From an uncultured Lachnospiraceae bacterium (lineage in GTDB: Bacteria > Bacillota > Clostridia > Lachnospirales > Lachnospiraceae), in NCBI GenBank assembly GCA_947652735.1, contig CANTEG010000002.1, positions 124,001 through 188,000 of the forward strand: a DNA stretch of 64,000 bases. Direction: 5' to 3'. The translations under genes and the position numbers were made by a program. Shown piece after piece: positions 42,835-51,512 of this stretch; position 1 is the first letter of the stretch; each line of letters opens with the position of its first letter. The notes beneath the pieces are model-generated. The model was not told the DNA's origin and did not search any database. It saw only the letters and a list, made by a program, of their open reading frames with translations.

Positions 42835-45138
42835 ATGAATACGTGGAAACACAGAAAGCTTGCTGCAATCCTTATGGCATTGGTGCTGGCTTGTGGTATT
42901 GTGACATTTGAGGGTGATAATACAGCATTTGCCGCATCTTCGGTAACGATTAATGCAACGAATGTTACGCTTTATGGTTTGGATGACTGGGCAAAAGAAT
43001 ATATTTCTATTCCGTCAAATTTAAACACGTCATTTCAGTTAAGCGTAAGCGGGGCAACGACCGCATCTTACAGTGTCATTGAAGGCGATTCTGTAACGGT
43101 ATCGAAAAACGGAAAGCTTGCACTTAATATAACGACATGGTACTGGTACGGAAATATGGGGACGACCAGTCCGCATCCTGACGAAACACCTACAAAGGTA
43201 ACGAATGATGTACAATATGGAAAAAGTGTTGTACAGGTTACGGCAGGTGGAAAAACCTTTAAGGTAAATGTAGAAGTAAAGGATTATGCGGATGTTTATG
43301 CTGATGAAATTATGGATGCATACATAGCCGAAAATATAACCGCCGACATGGAAACCTATGAGAAACTTGAAAAAATTGCAAAATTTGTTGCAGACAGGAA
43401 TTACAGTGTGTATTATCAATCAGCCGCAGGACTTATCGTAAGCGGCGGAGGCGATTGCTGGGCATCGACAAATACAATCATTGCAATGGCGAAGAAGCTT
43501 GGTTTCAAGGCATGGCACAGAAACGGAAACCGTGATTTGGGTTCGGGTTCAGGCCATATGAATGCAATGGTTTCAGATGGCAATGAATATTTTGAGGTTG
43601 AGGCAGGTTATTCAGGGGATGCACCAAGACCATATAATGTGACAAAGAGAGAAAATCTTTACAGCACAAAAAATAACTCTGCTTATGGGGGAATTGAAAT
43701 TTACCAGTATGACGGGGAAACCACGCCTGAGGTACTGGAGATTCCGGAAGAAATCAATGGTCAGCCTGTAGTAGGTATCGGGGACAAATTTGTATCAGGC
43801 GAAAAGGGCATTACAAAGGTCGTACTGCCTTCAACCATAAAATATATAGGAGACAGTGCATTTAACTCTTGTGCAAAGCTTCAAACGATTAATATCCCGG
43901 ATTCTGTGGAGAGTATTGGAGATTTTGCATTTACAGGATGCAGTTCCTTGAAAAATGTAGATGCAAGCGGTGTATATACTTATGATTCGGGAGTTTTATA
44001 CAAAAATAAGGAAATTCTTGTATATGCACCATGTGCCGCAAATGTTACTATCCCAGAGGGTGTAACAGAAATTGCAAATTACGCATTTTACTATAATGCA
44101 AATGTTAAGGCATTAACAATTCCATCTTCGGTAACGAAAATAGGTGAGGGTGCATTTGGCAATTGCACGTCCCTCGGCAGTATTACATTTAAGGGAAATA
44201 ACCTGAAAGAAATAGGGGACTTTGCATTTGCGTATACCAATTTAAACTATATTACCATTCCAAGCTCAGTCATTACTATCGGGGAACATATGATGACGTA
44301 TGCAGGGGATGCTAAGCTGATTGTGACAAAGGGGTCTGCGGCTGAGACATATGCGAAAAACAACAATGTGACATATTATAATCCTGACAGTGTACCCGCA
44401 GAGTCGGTTAAGCTTAATAAAAGCCAGGTGACATTATATGTAGGGCAGACGGAAACCTTAAAGGGAAGTGTTGCGCCAGCATTTGCTTCAGGCAAGCTTA
44501 CATGGAAGACGTCAAACTCAAAGGTTACGTCTGTTGTAAATGGCAAAATTACTGCAAAGGCAGCAGGAACAGCCACGATTACTGCAACAGCGGTAGGAGG
44601 CAAAAAGGCAACCTGTAAGATTACCGTAAAGGCAGGAGCTAACAGTATAAAGTTTAAAAACAAGAGTGTTACACTTGGTGTTAAGGAGACCTACAAGCTT
44701 GATACAACAATTACGCCGTCAAACATAAAAATCGGATGTACATGGAGTGCGGCAGATTCAAGGATAGCCAAAGTCAGCAGTACAGGCAAGGTCACGGCTA
44801 AGAGGGTTGGAACGACAACCATTACGGTGAAGACAGCCAATGGCAAAAAGGCAACCTGTAAGATTGTTGTTAAAAAGGCACCAACTACAGTTAAACTTAA
44901 CAAGAAAACACTAAAGCTTGGCAAGGGAAAGAGCTACACCCTTGTTCCAAAGTATTCAAAGTATGCCGCTGCAAATGCCGCAAATGTTAAATGGACAACA
45001 TCAAATTCGAAGGTTGTGTCCATTAAGAAGCTTTCAAACGGTAACTGTAAGATTACGGCTAAGAGAAAAGGAACGGCAACCATTACTTATAAGACATACA
45101 ATAACAAGAAGGCAACGTGTAAGGTTACGGTTAAGTAG
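42835..45138 (+). CDS. Surface protein: transglutaminase-like, LRR_5 and Ig-like (Big_2) domains
   Basis: The 767-residue protein has a signal peptide (L-A-A-I-L-M-A-L-V-L-A-C-G-I, then N-T-A-F-A-A-S-S cleavage area). A first beta domain is followed by a transglutaminase-like fold with G-G-D-C-W-A-S-T-N-T-I, G-H-M-N-A-M-V and F-E-V-E-A-G (Cys, His, acidic). LRR_5 repeats follow (I-P-S-S-V-T-K-I-G-E-G-A-F, about 300-520). Three bacterial Ig-like Big_2 domains come last (V-K-L-N-K-S-Q-V-T-L-Y-V-G, T-W-K-T-S-N-S-K-V, A-K-A-A-G-T-A-T-I-T), each with a K-A-T-C-K-I/V-T/V-V end. ATG 42835 is 7 bases from GGAGG. No sortase motif is present. It likely acts at the cell surface; whether it cross-links or cleaves is unknown. 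Confidence 0.88.
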   Translation: MNTWKHRKLAAILMALVLACGIVTFEGDNTAFAASSVTINATNVTLYGLDDWAKEYISIPSNLNTSFQLSVSGATTASYSVIEGDSVTVSKNGKLALNITTWYWYGNMGTTSPHPDETPTKVTNDVQYGKSVVQVTAGGKTFKVNVEVKDYADVYADEIMDAYIAENITADMETYEKLEKIAKFVADRNYSVYYQSAAGLIVSGGGDCWASTNTIIAMAKKLGFKAWHRNGNRDLGSGSGHMNAMVSDGNEYFEVEAGYSGDAPRPYNVTKRENLYSTKNNSAYGGIEIYQYDGETTPEVLEIPEEINGQPVVGIGDKFVSGEKGITKVVLPSTIKYIGDSAFNSCAKLQTINIPDSVESIGDFAFTGCSSLKNVDASGVYTYDSGVLYKNKEILVYAPCAANVTIPEGVTEIANYAFYYNANVKALTIPSSVTKIGEGAFGNCTSLGSITFKGNNLKEIGDFAFAYTNLNYITIPSSVITIGEHMMTYAGDAKLIVTKGSAAETYAKNNNVTYYNPDSVPAESVKLNKSQVTLYVGQTETLKGSVAPAFASGKLTWKTSNSKVTSVVNGKITAKAAGTATITATAVGGKKATCKITVKAGANSIKFKNKSVTLGVKETYKLDTTITPSNIKIGCTWSAADSRIAKVSSTGKVTAKRVGTTTITVKTANGKKATCKIVVKKAPTTVKLNKKTLKLGKGKSYTLVPKYSKYAAANAANVKWTTSNSKVVSIKKLSNGNCKITAKRKGTATITYKTYNNKKATCKVTVK

Positions 45139-45256
45139 ATATAAGCAGATTGCACGAATTGTTTATCTGTGGTTTTGGGATTGGAATATTTTTTAAATTG
45201 ATTTAATATACATGAAATCAAGGAATTTTAAGCAATATAACAGGAGGAAAACGGTG

Positions 45257-45874
45257 ATGAAAGTTCTTATAATAAACGGAAGCCCCCGCGTAGGAGGAAA
45301 TACGGCGATTGCGCTTGATGAAATGGCGCGGATTTTCGAGGCGGAGGGAATAGAAACAGACATTGTGCAGGTTGGGAATCAGGATGTCCGCGGATGTATT
45401 GCATGTAATAAATGCTTTGAAAGCGGCAAGTGTGTGTTTGATGACGTGGTGAATGAAACGATACCAAAATTTGAAGCTTGTGACGGACTTGTGATTGCAT
45501 CACCGGTTTATTATGGCTCTGCCAATGGTACGCTGATTTCATTTTTAGACAGACTGTTTTACAGTGCACCTTTTGATAAATCCATGAAAGTTGGAGCAAG
45601 TGTTGTAACTGCAAGGCGGGGCGGCATGTCAGCAACCTTTGATGAGCTCAATAAATATTTTACTATTTCCAATATGCCGGTTGCATCCAGTCAATACTGG
45701 AACAGCGTTCACGGCAGGGACAAGGGAGAGGCATCGCAGGATGCGGAGGGATTGCAGGTCATGCGGGTGCTTGCGAGAAATATGGCATTCCTGATAAAGA
45801 GTATTGCTCTAGGAAAGGAAAAGTATGGCTTGCCTGAAAAGGAACAACCGCAGAGAACGAACTTTATAAGATAA
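45257..45874 (+). CDS. Flavodoxin-fold NAD(P)H-dependent FMN reductase family protein
   Basis: The 205-residue protein opens V-L-I-I-N-G-S-P-R-V-G-G-N-T-A, the FMN phosphate loop of the NADPH-dependent FMN reductase/iron-sulfur flavoprotein family. C-I-A-C-N-K-C and G-K-C-V-F-D-D follow, typical of this family. S-P-V-Y-Y-G-S-A-N-G supports the flavin site, and R-R-G-G is as in many homologues. It is a cytoplasmic reductase of unknown substrate. ATG 45257 lies 9 bases from AGGAGG; GTG 45254 is an alternative. A strong terminator follows, so it is monocistronic. Confidence 0.9.
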   Translation: MKVLIINGSPRVGGNTAIALDEMARIFEAEGIETDIVQVGNQDVRGCIACNKCFESGKCVFDDVVNETIPKFEACDGLVIASPVYYGSANGTLISFLDRLFYSAPFDKSMKVGASVVTARRGGMSATFDELNKYFTISNMPVASSQYWNSVHGRDKGEASQDAEGLQVMRVLARNMAFLIKSIALGKEKYGLPEKEQPQRTNFIR

Positions 45875-45883
45875 AATTAAGAA

Positions 45884-45930
45884 AAGGTGCAGTGTGACGG
45901 AGCAATCTGTGAAGCTGCACCTTGATTTTT
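45884..45930 (+). terminator. Terminator after the FMN reductase gene
   Basis: A 9-bp perfect stem AAGGTGCAG (45884-45892) / CTGCACCTT (45915-45923) with a 22-base loop, followed by GATTTTT. Confidence 0.85.
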
Positions 45931-46035
45931 AAGGTGTATCGTAGTGTTTTACTGGCATGTTTCTGTGGAATATGATGATGTTTAAGTTGTATAGGGATAT
46001 ATACTTTGTTTGTTCAGAGAAATATAGATTAGTCG

Positions 46036-46064
46036 TTGAAATATGGAAAAAAATAGGATATACT
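46036..46064 (+). promoter_or_regulatory. Promoter of the diguanylate cyclase gene
   Basis: TTGAAA at 46036-46041 and TATACT at 46059-46064, spacer 17 bases. Confidence 0.7.
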
Positions 46065-46106
46065 TGAAAGCTAAGTGACTTTAACATGATTTATGGAGGG
46101 GCTCGC

Positions 46107-47585
46107 ATGCTGATAAAAACACCGATTGTTTGTCTTATGCTTACTGTATATATGCTCTGTTTTTATTACCGTAAGCCGCATATTCCGATTAAATCTACAA
46201 GAATATTTGAATTGCTTACTGGTGTAGCTTTTTTTAATGTGTTATTTGATATGATTACGATTTATACCGTGAATCATAGAAACACGATTCCTGATAAGTT
46301 GAATTTGATTGCCCACATTATTTATCTGATGTCTATTTTAGGGTTTATTTTCCTTTTGTTTTTATATATGAGAAGTTATCTGGAGGGAAAGTTTAAATTT
46401 TCCAAAACGGTTAGATTTTTTCAAAGTCTGCCGTTTGTGTTATCTGCTCTCGGAATTTTGGTGTTGCCGATTACATATGTCCACGGCAAGACAACGGATT
46501 ATTCTTTAGGTGCAAAGGCCTATGCCCTTTATGGAAGTATTGTCATTTATTTGATTTTAATATTGTATTATTGTCTGCGTTACTGGGAGATTTTGAATAA
46601 GGATAAGAGAATTGCTATTATACTTGCTGTTCCTATTTTTGTCGTTATATCTTTGATTCAGATGCTTGTACCGGAAACCTTATTGGTAGTTGTGGCTTCG
46701 ACGTTGATTTTGATGGGTTTAATTTTAAGTACGGAAAATGCCGAAAAATATATGGACGAAAAAACCTCTCTTTTCAATCAATATGCATTTGAAATTATGT
46801 TGGATGAATTTGATTTTGAGCGGCAAAGGTTATATATCGCAGTTGTTTGTTTCTGCAAAATGGAACATAATTTTGACTGGAATCAGGATTTCTTAATCTT
46901 ACAGGATATTCACAAGGAAATTAAGGCATATCGTTTGAAGGGCTACCATATTTGTGAAAATGGCGTTGTGTTTATCGGTAACTCACAGGCGAAGTGTGAG
47001 ATGGTGTTGCAGGACGTGAAAAAAACAATTGAAAACAAGTATGGCAAAGACAGCATTGGCATTTCCATAAAGTTGATTTCAGGGGAAGAAGCGGATGGTA
47101 AGTATAAGTGTATGCAGAATATCATCGCGTTTTGCACGGAAATAGGAATGAGATTTGCTTATATAGATTATCTAACGCATGTGTATAATAGAAATGCTTT
47201 TGAGCGGGATTTGGCAAAGCTGGAACCAGATAGCAGCGGTTACTATATAATGGCTGATTTGAACAATCTGAAAGTTGTAAATGATACAATTGGGCATTCC
47301 GCAGGTGATGAACTATTGCAAGGATTTGCGGATTTGCTGAGGCACACGGTCGGCAATGATGGGAGAGTATACCGTCAGGGTGGTGATGAGTTTGCTGTTT
47401 TATATGAGCAGGATGCAAAAGAGTTTGTACGTGCACTGGCAGAAAAATGTATTATTTACAATCAGTCCCGCAATGTGGCTATCAGCTATGCAATCGGATA
47501 TTGCAAGCTCAGTGATAGTGATTTTATTAATGTGGCAGACAGTATGATGTATGAGGATAAAAGGAGAATTAAGGGGCAGAAGTAG
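46107..47585 (+). CDS. Seven-TM membrane diguanylate cyclase
   Basis: The 492-residue protein has about seven membrane helices in the first 225 residues, with very short loops, then a linker of about 130 residues. A C-terminal GGDEF domain has an intact active site in Y-R-Q-G-G-D-E-F-A-V-L-Y and D-L-N-N-L-K-V-V-N-D-T-I-G-H-S-A-G-D. It should make c-di-GMP. No RxxD inhibitory site was obvious just before GGDEF (R-H-T-V-G-N-D-G-R-V-Y-R-Q). GGAGGG precedes ATG 46107; the ATG at 46086 has none. The membrane part has no periplasmic domain, so the signal is probably a small or membrane-soluble ligand. An AgrD-like peptide gene follows about 320 bases downstream. Confidence 0.9.
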   Translation: MLIKTPIVCLMLTVYMLCFYYRKPHIPIKSTRIFELLTGVAFFNVLFDMITIYTVNHRNTIPDKLNLIAHIIYLMSILGFIFLLFLYMRSYLEGKFKFSKTVRFFQSLPFVLSALGILVLPITYVHGKTTDYSLGAKAYALYGSIVIYLILILYYCLRYWEILNKDKRIAIILAVPIFVVISLIQMLVPETLLVVVASTLILMGLILSTENAEKYMDEKTSLFNQYAFEIMLDEFDFERQRLYIAVVCFCKMEHNFDWNQDFLILQDIHKEIKAYRLKGYHICENGVVFIGNSQAKCEMVLQDVKKTIENKYGKDSIGISIKLISGEEADGKYKCMQNIIAFCTEIGMRFAYIDYLTHVYNRNAFERDLAKLEPDSSGYYIMADLNNLKVVNDTIGHSAGDELLQGFADLLRHTVGNDGRVYRQGGDEFAVLYEQDAKEFVRALAEKCIIYNQSRNVAISYAIGYCKLSDSDFINVADSMMYEDKRRIKGQK

Positions 47586-47656
47586 GGGCATTGCTAGTGA
47601 GATAGAAAAATTAAATAATAGGATAAGGCAATTGTTAATATTAATCCTTTCCATAA

Positions 47657-47690
47657 AAGGCTGCGGGCTAAAAACCGCGGCCTTATTTTT
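47657..47690 (+). terminator. Terminator after the diguanylate cyclase gene
   Basis: A 10-bp GC-rich stem (AAGGCTGCGG at 47657-47666, CCGCGGCCTT at 47675-47684) followed by ATTTTT. Confidence 0.9.
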
Positions 47691-47849
47691 GTTTAGTAGG
47701 TGTTAAATGGCGCTAAGATTTAAAGTGTAATCTGAGGGGTACGGGCAGAACTTAAAGTCAAAAATATTGCGCAAATTAGTTTGATTATAAACTAAAAATA
47801 GCCAAGTATACGCAATTTTTTGCAAGTTTTACCAATAATCGCGTTAATT

Positions 47850-47878
47850 TTGGCAACTTGAAAAAATGCCCCTATAAA
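47850..47878 (+). promoter_or_regulatory. Promoter of the AgrD-like peptide gene
   Basis: TTGGCA at 47850-47855 and TATAAA at 47873-47878, spacer 17 bases, 31 bases before the start codon. Confidence 0.65.
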
Positions 47879-47909
47879 TATGGTACACTAAATGCGGAGG
47901 TGAAGAAGT

Positions 47910-48059
47910 ATGAAATTAAAATCCAAGATAGTAAATGCAATGTACAATGTGGCAAAAGAGACTGCTGTTGCATCTGTTAACTCCACATGTCATTTTCATT
48001 TTTATCAGGAAAAGTTGAACCCAAAATTAGATTCGTTAAAAAAGTATAACGAGAAATAA
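47910..48059 (+). CDS. AgrD-like cyclic lactone autoinducer peptide precursor
   Basis: This small gene of 49 codons has GGAGG 9 bases before its ATG, its own promoter and a terminator. The product has a basic amphipathic leader (M-K-L-K-S-K-I-V-N-A-M-Y-N-V-A-K). The family core A-V-A-S-V-N-S-T-C follows, then F-Y-Q-E-K-L-N-P-K-L and a charged tail. The N-S-T-C cysteine followed by aromatic residues, then Q-x-K-x-x-P-x-L, is the pattern of clostridial cyclic lactone autoinducer peptides (AgrD). In these, an AgrB peptidase joins the Cys to the C-terminus of the mature peptide. No agrB or agrC is in the window, so processing and sensing partners are elsewhere or unusual. Confidence 0.8.
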   Translation: MKLKSKIVNAMYNVAKETAVASVNSTCHFHFYQEKLNPKLDSLKKYNEK

Positions 48060-48080
48060 AATTTGGGCAACTAATCTTTT

Positions 48081-48120
48081 ATAAAGGGTAAAAATATCAA
48101 TGTGATATTTTACCCTTTAT
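48081..48120 (+). terminator. Terminator-like hairpin after the peptide gene
   Basis: A long stem of about 18 bp with one bulged A (48081-48099 and 48103-48120) and a 3-base loop, containing AAAGGGTA and TACCCTTT, lies 22 bases after the stop codon. No long T run follows. Confidence 0.75.
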
Positions 48121-48321
48121 ATTTTGGGATGTGAAATTGCAAAATGATTTTTATTTAAATAACCTATATGCCAAATTAATAAATCAGACAGTGATAAGTA
48201 TTTAATTCAGGAAAAATGAAAAAAGACTGCGGGAGCAGACATTTCATTTAAGGAAAATAAAAGAAACATAAGAAAAGCTATAATACGGCAACCTTAGCCG
48301 AATATAGGAGGAAATCATTGT

Positions 48322-48633
48322 ATGTATAATAAAAAGGAATGCGGAAGTAGAATAAAGCGGCTTCGTGAGGCGACAGGAAAAACACAAAAAGAGGTTGCAG
48401 ATGAGATGAAGCTTTCCGTCGATACCATTTGCAAAATAGAACAGGGAAGGCGTTGTCCGTCTATTATGGTCGTGGATGTCCTGCGAAAATATTATAATAC
48501 TACATCTGATTATATTATATATGGCAATTTGGATACTATAGAAGCATGTAAGGCCATATTGGGAACCGTACCTACAGAAAAGCGGGAGGCTGTGGAGCAG
48601 CTTATGGAAAATATTAAGGATTTAATTAAATGA
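48322..48633 (+). CDS. XRE-family transcriptional regulator
   Basis: The 103-residue protein has an N-terminal helix-turn-helix (R-I-K-R-L-R-E-A-T-G-K-T-Q-K-E-V-A-D-E-M-K-L-S-V-D-T-I-C-K-I-E-Q-G) and a short C-terminal helix (E-A-V-E-Q-L-M-E-N-I-K-D-L), probably for dimerisation. Such proteins are usually repressors of adjacent genes. A 14-bp palindrome lies about 90 bases downstream, before the four-gene cluster, and may be its operator. AGGAGG precedes the ATG. A strong terminator follows, so it is separate from the cluster transcript. Confidence 0.9.
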   Translation: MYNKKECGSRIKRLREATGKTQKEVADEMKLSVDTICKIEQGRRCPSIMVVDVLRKYYNTTSDYIIYGNLDTIEACKAILGTVPTEKREAVEQLMENIKDLIK

Positions 48634-48642
48634 ATGATTATA

Positions 48643-48680
48643 AAAATTATGAATCTGTGTAAGATTCATAATTTTTTTTA
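48643..48680 (+). terminator. Terminator after the XRE gene
   Basis: A perfect 14-bp stem (48643-48656 with 48662-48675), a 5-base loop and an unbroken T run. Confidence 0.9.
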
Positions 48681-48723
48681 GGTAAAAGTTACATGAAAGT
48701 CAGTAATAATTACATGATTGATT

Positions 48724-48759
48724 TTTTGTCGACAAAATTTGATATAATTCGACAAAAAA
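48724..48759 (+). promoter_or_regulatory. Palindromic operator around a -10 box before the nucleosidase cluster
   Basis: TTTTGTCGACAAAA (48724-48737) is a perfect 14-bp palindrome. A further half-site CGACAAAAAA (48750-48759) lies downstream, and TATAAT (48743-48748) sits between them. Possible -35 TTGATT at 48718-48723 has a long 19-base spacer. Sites on both sides of the -10 box suggest repression, most simply by the adjacent XRE protein. Confidence 0.55.
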
Positions 48760-48923
48760 GTATGGAAGCCTTTTGTGTTAATCGCTTTAAAGGTTGATTT
48801 CCAATGCTTAAAATGGTTGATTGTCATGTATGTGGCAGTCTGTATATAAAACGAAATGAATCGTTAGATTGAAACCATGATTAGCAGCACAAAGTATAAT
48901 TTTATTGGGGAGAATTTGTAATT

Positions 48924-49832
48924 ATGAGCGTTTTTCTTTTTATAACTGCGAACGAACATGAACGTGAAGCATTTGAATCAAAATTTGTACGTCACGAAAC
49001 TAAATTTATACGTGGTAAAGCGTACTATCTTGGCATTTTCGGCCTGTATCCGGCAGCATATATTCATGTAGATGAACAAGGTGTGACTAATCCATCCGCA
49101 ATGCCCTTAGTAAGTCTGTTGGTAAGGGAGTTATCGCCAGCAGCAGTGCTTATGGTAGGAATTGCTTTTGGATTGGATGAGCAAAAGCAAAAAATAGGCG
49201 ACGTTCTTGTTTCTGATAAGATTTTACCATATGATTCGCAAAAAATACTGGAAAATAAAACGGAATACAAAGAGATTCCCAAGGAAGTGGGATTTCAATT
49301 ATTAAATGCTTTTCAGGATTATAGAGAATGGGTATATTATTTACCCAATGATGCACGGTCAGAAGTTTATATTGGCTCAATATTGACTGGTTCAAGACTT
49401 GTTAATAGCTACGAGTATAGAGAACAACTGATTCATGATTTTATAAATTATAGGCCAATTGGTGGAGAAATGGAGGCACAAGGAATTTATTCCATGTGTA
49501 AAGAACATGGAATAACTGAATGGATTATTGTTAAGGGCATTTGTGATTGGGGGTATAAAAAACACGCACCCGACAAAGATGCTAATCAAAAAATTGCTGC
49601 ACATGCGGCAGTGGATTATTGTTTTTATATTTTTTCGCGAGATGGTGTATTTGAATCGCTAATTAAAGCGGATAAAATGTTAAGGCTTGAAAATACAAAT
49701 ATTGGGGAGAGACCTTCAACAATTAATATTACTAACATAGAGGGGGATAATTATACAGGTAATGCGATAAATAAAAGTTTGGGAAATGGAAATACATTTA
49801 ATGCTCCAATTTATTTGGGTGGCGAAAAATAG
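48924..49832 (+). CDS. Nucleoside phosphorylase-fold (PNP/MTAN-like) effector protein
   Basis: The 302-residue protein has a phosphorylase/nucleosidase fold: V-L-M-V-G-I-A-F-G-L near residue 75, G-D-V-L-V-S, the substrate-site motif G-G-E-M-E-A-Q-G-I-Y near residue 178 and the catalytic-Asp motif V-K-G-I-C-D-W-G-Y with A-A-H-A-A-V-D-Y-C. PNP-fold proteins in anti-phage systems (for example Detocs DtcC) destroy nucleotides such as ATP. The last 40 residues are a separate Asn/Gly-rich segment, with G-D-N-Y-x2-N-A-x-N and G-x-G-N-x-F-N, shared with the next protein. It likely mediates assembly. The next start is nine bases downstream. Confidence 0.8.
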   Translation: MSVFLFITANEHEREAFESKFVRHETKFIRGKAYYLGIFGLYPAAYIHVDEQGVTNPSAMPLVSLLVRELSPAAVLMVGIAFGLDEQKQKIGDVLVSDKILPYDSQKILENKTEYKEIPKEVGFQLLNAFQDYREWVYYLPNDARSEVYIGSILTGSRLVNSYEYREQLIHDFINYRPIGGEMEAQGIYSMCKEHGITEWIIVKGICDWGYKKHAPDKDANQKIAAHAAVDYCFYIFSRDGVFESLIKADKMLRLENTNIGERPSTINITNIEGDNYTGNAINKSLGNGNTFNAPIYLGGEK

Positions 49833-49841
49833 GGGGACAAT

Positions 49842-51512
49842 ATGGACAAGTGTGAGGAAATGTCTACGGCGGACAAATCAATAGATGCCGATGAGGCTAG
49901 ACCTGAAGGGGGAGAATCTGATTCCCTTTCTTCGGAAAAATTAATTAGTGATGGGAACATTTCAAAAAGCAGCGTGGAAATTGTAAAGAGCATATCACAA
50001 ATTTTAGAAAATGGAAGAGTAACTTCCGTCAATATAACAATTAACGATATAAAAGGAGATAATTATAATGACAATGCAACAAATAACGGTGCAGGGCATG
50101 GTAACATATACAATGACCAGGTAAGAATCAATACAAATTACACGGAAACGGCCACTAATATGGAAAAAACAGGAACCTTAAATCTTTCTGATTATGATGC
50201 AGTGTATCAGTATATTAAAGATGAACAACAAAATCCGTACTGTTCTTTGTTAATTGTGCTTGCGATTTTTGATAACAGTCAATTTGATTTGGTATGTGAT
50301 GAAGCCAAAATTCTTTACGGTATACTTGTTGAAGACCATAAAGAAATTATAAATGAAAAAGGCGAAATCATTGCAATTAAACGGGAACCGTTTGAGGTTT
50401 CACGGCAAGAAGCAGGTATAAAATTTGGTGTTAAATTTTATCAGGATGCACTGGTTACATTTGGTGGCAGAATTATAACAGATTTTATTGGCTTTTCTTC
50501 AAAAGAGCATGGGCTAAATATTTTGCGGTGTATATTTTCAGAATTCGTAGAATTGAAAGACAAAGTAACCGCTTTTTTGACAAAACTGATTTGCTCTGAA
50601 AAAATCACATTGTATGCAGCAGCAATAAATACATTGAAAAATCTTTGTGACATTAATCCTGAATACTTTATTTCTAAAATAGTAATTAGATTAGTACAAA
50701 ACAAAAGCATTTCTTCGGATATTGCCATTGCACAGGTTTTATGTTCTATCGCGGAGAATTCAAAAAATGAATATAGTGCTGATAAATATTTAGCATTTAT
50801 ACCAAATATGGGAAAAGATATACATTATTATGTTATTATATTAATGATGTGCAAAACTTTGTCATATAAACGGGATAAAATTGGTAAATTAATCCGCCCT
50901 ATTTTATGGGAGCTTATAACTCAGCCTAAGCTTCAGTTTGTACTTAATAATTTTAAAATAGACTTGCCGGATGAAGAAAATTTTATAAATAATATAGACC
51001 TCTTTTTTACTATAGGCAATCGGTATGCTGAGTATTATATAGCACTGATATCAGAAATATATAATATTTTGAAGAAAATGAAACGCAATGATGAACAACG
51101 GGACTTTGTTCTTTTAATTGCATTGCTGTTCATTCGCGAGGATTATAACGAGAGTTGTTTAAATACTGAAAATCCTTCAAAATTTAAAGATATGATTTTT
51201 ATACGTATCATTTTACGTGATGATGAAACTTCTGATAAGTTGATTTTTTTGTGGACAGAGTTATTAAAAAGTAGGAAATTTAAGACGATAACGGAGGAAA
51301 TTTTAGAAAAATATTTAATATTACGAAATGGCTTTGTAAATGAAGAATTGGAGTATTTGAAAATTGAAGCTTTTTTTTCAAAATTGGCAGGAGAAGAAAG
51401 AATTCATAACAATATAATGTTTTTTCTTATGAATATCTCAACACGTCCTCAAAATCCAATTGCGCTAGCTGAAAAAATATATAAAAGAATTGGAGATAAA
51501 AAAAATGGTTAA
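49842..51512 (+). CDS. Helical-repeat protein with shared Asn/Gly-rich motif, putative partner of the nucleosidase
   Basis: The 556-residue protein is of unknown family. Residues 1-58 are acidic and Ser-rich. Residues about 60-100 carry the motif G-D-N-Y-x2-N-A-x-N-x4-G-x-G-N-x-Y-N also found at the end of the upstream protein. Residues about 115-550 are all-helical with recurring pairs of amphipathic helices, like a HEAT or ARM solenoid. No P-loop, protease or nuclease motif is visible. In conflict systems, an effector and its controller often share such a segment, so this could be the sensor or adaptor. The gene is AT-rich compared with neighbours, and its end overlaps the next gene by 8 bases. 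Confidence 0.6.
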   Translation: MDKCEEMSTADKSIDADEARPEGGESDSLSSEKLISDGNISKSSVEIVKSISQILENGRVTSVNITINDIKGDNYNDNATNNGAGHGNIYNDQVRINTNYTETATNMEKTGTLNLSDYDAVYQYIKDEQQNPYCSLLIVLAIFDNSQFDLVCDEAKILYGILVEDHKEIINEKGEIIAIKREPFEVSRQEAGIKFGVKFYQDALVTFGGRIITDFIGFSSKEHGLNILRCIFSEFVELKDKVTAFLTKLICSEKITLYAAAINTLKNLCDINPEYFISKIVIRLVQNKSISSDIAIAQVLCSIAENSKNEYSADKYLAFIPNMGKDIHYYVIILMMCKTLSYKRDKIGKLIRPILWELITQPKLQFVLNNFKIDLPDEENFINNIDLFFTIGNRYAEYYIALISEIYNILKKMKRNDEQRDFVLLIALLFIREDYNESCLNTENPSKFKDMIFIRIILRDDETSDKLIFLWTELLKSRKFKTITEEILEKYLILRNGFVNEELEYLKIEAFFSKLAGEERIHNNIMFFLMNISTRPQNPIALAEKIYKRIGDKKNG

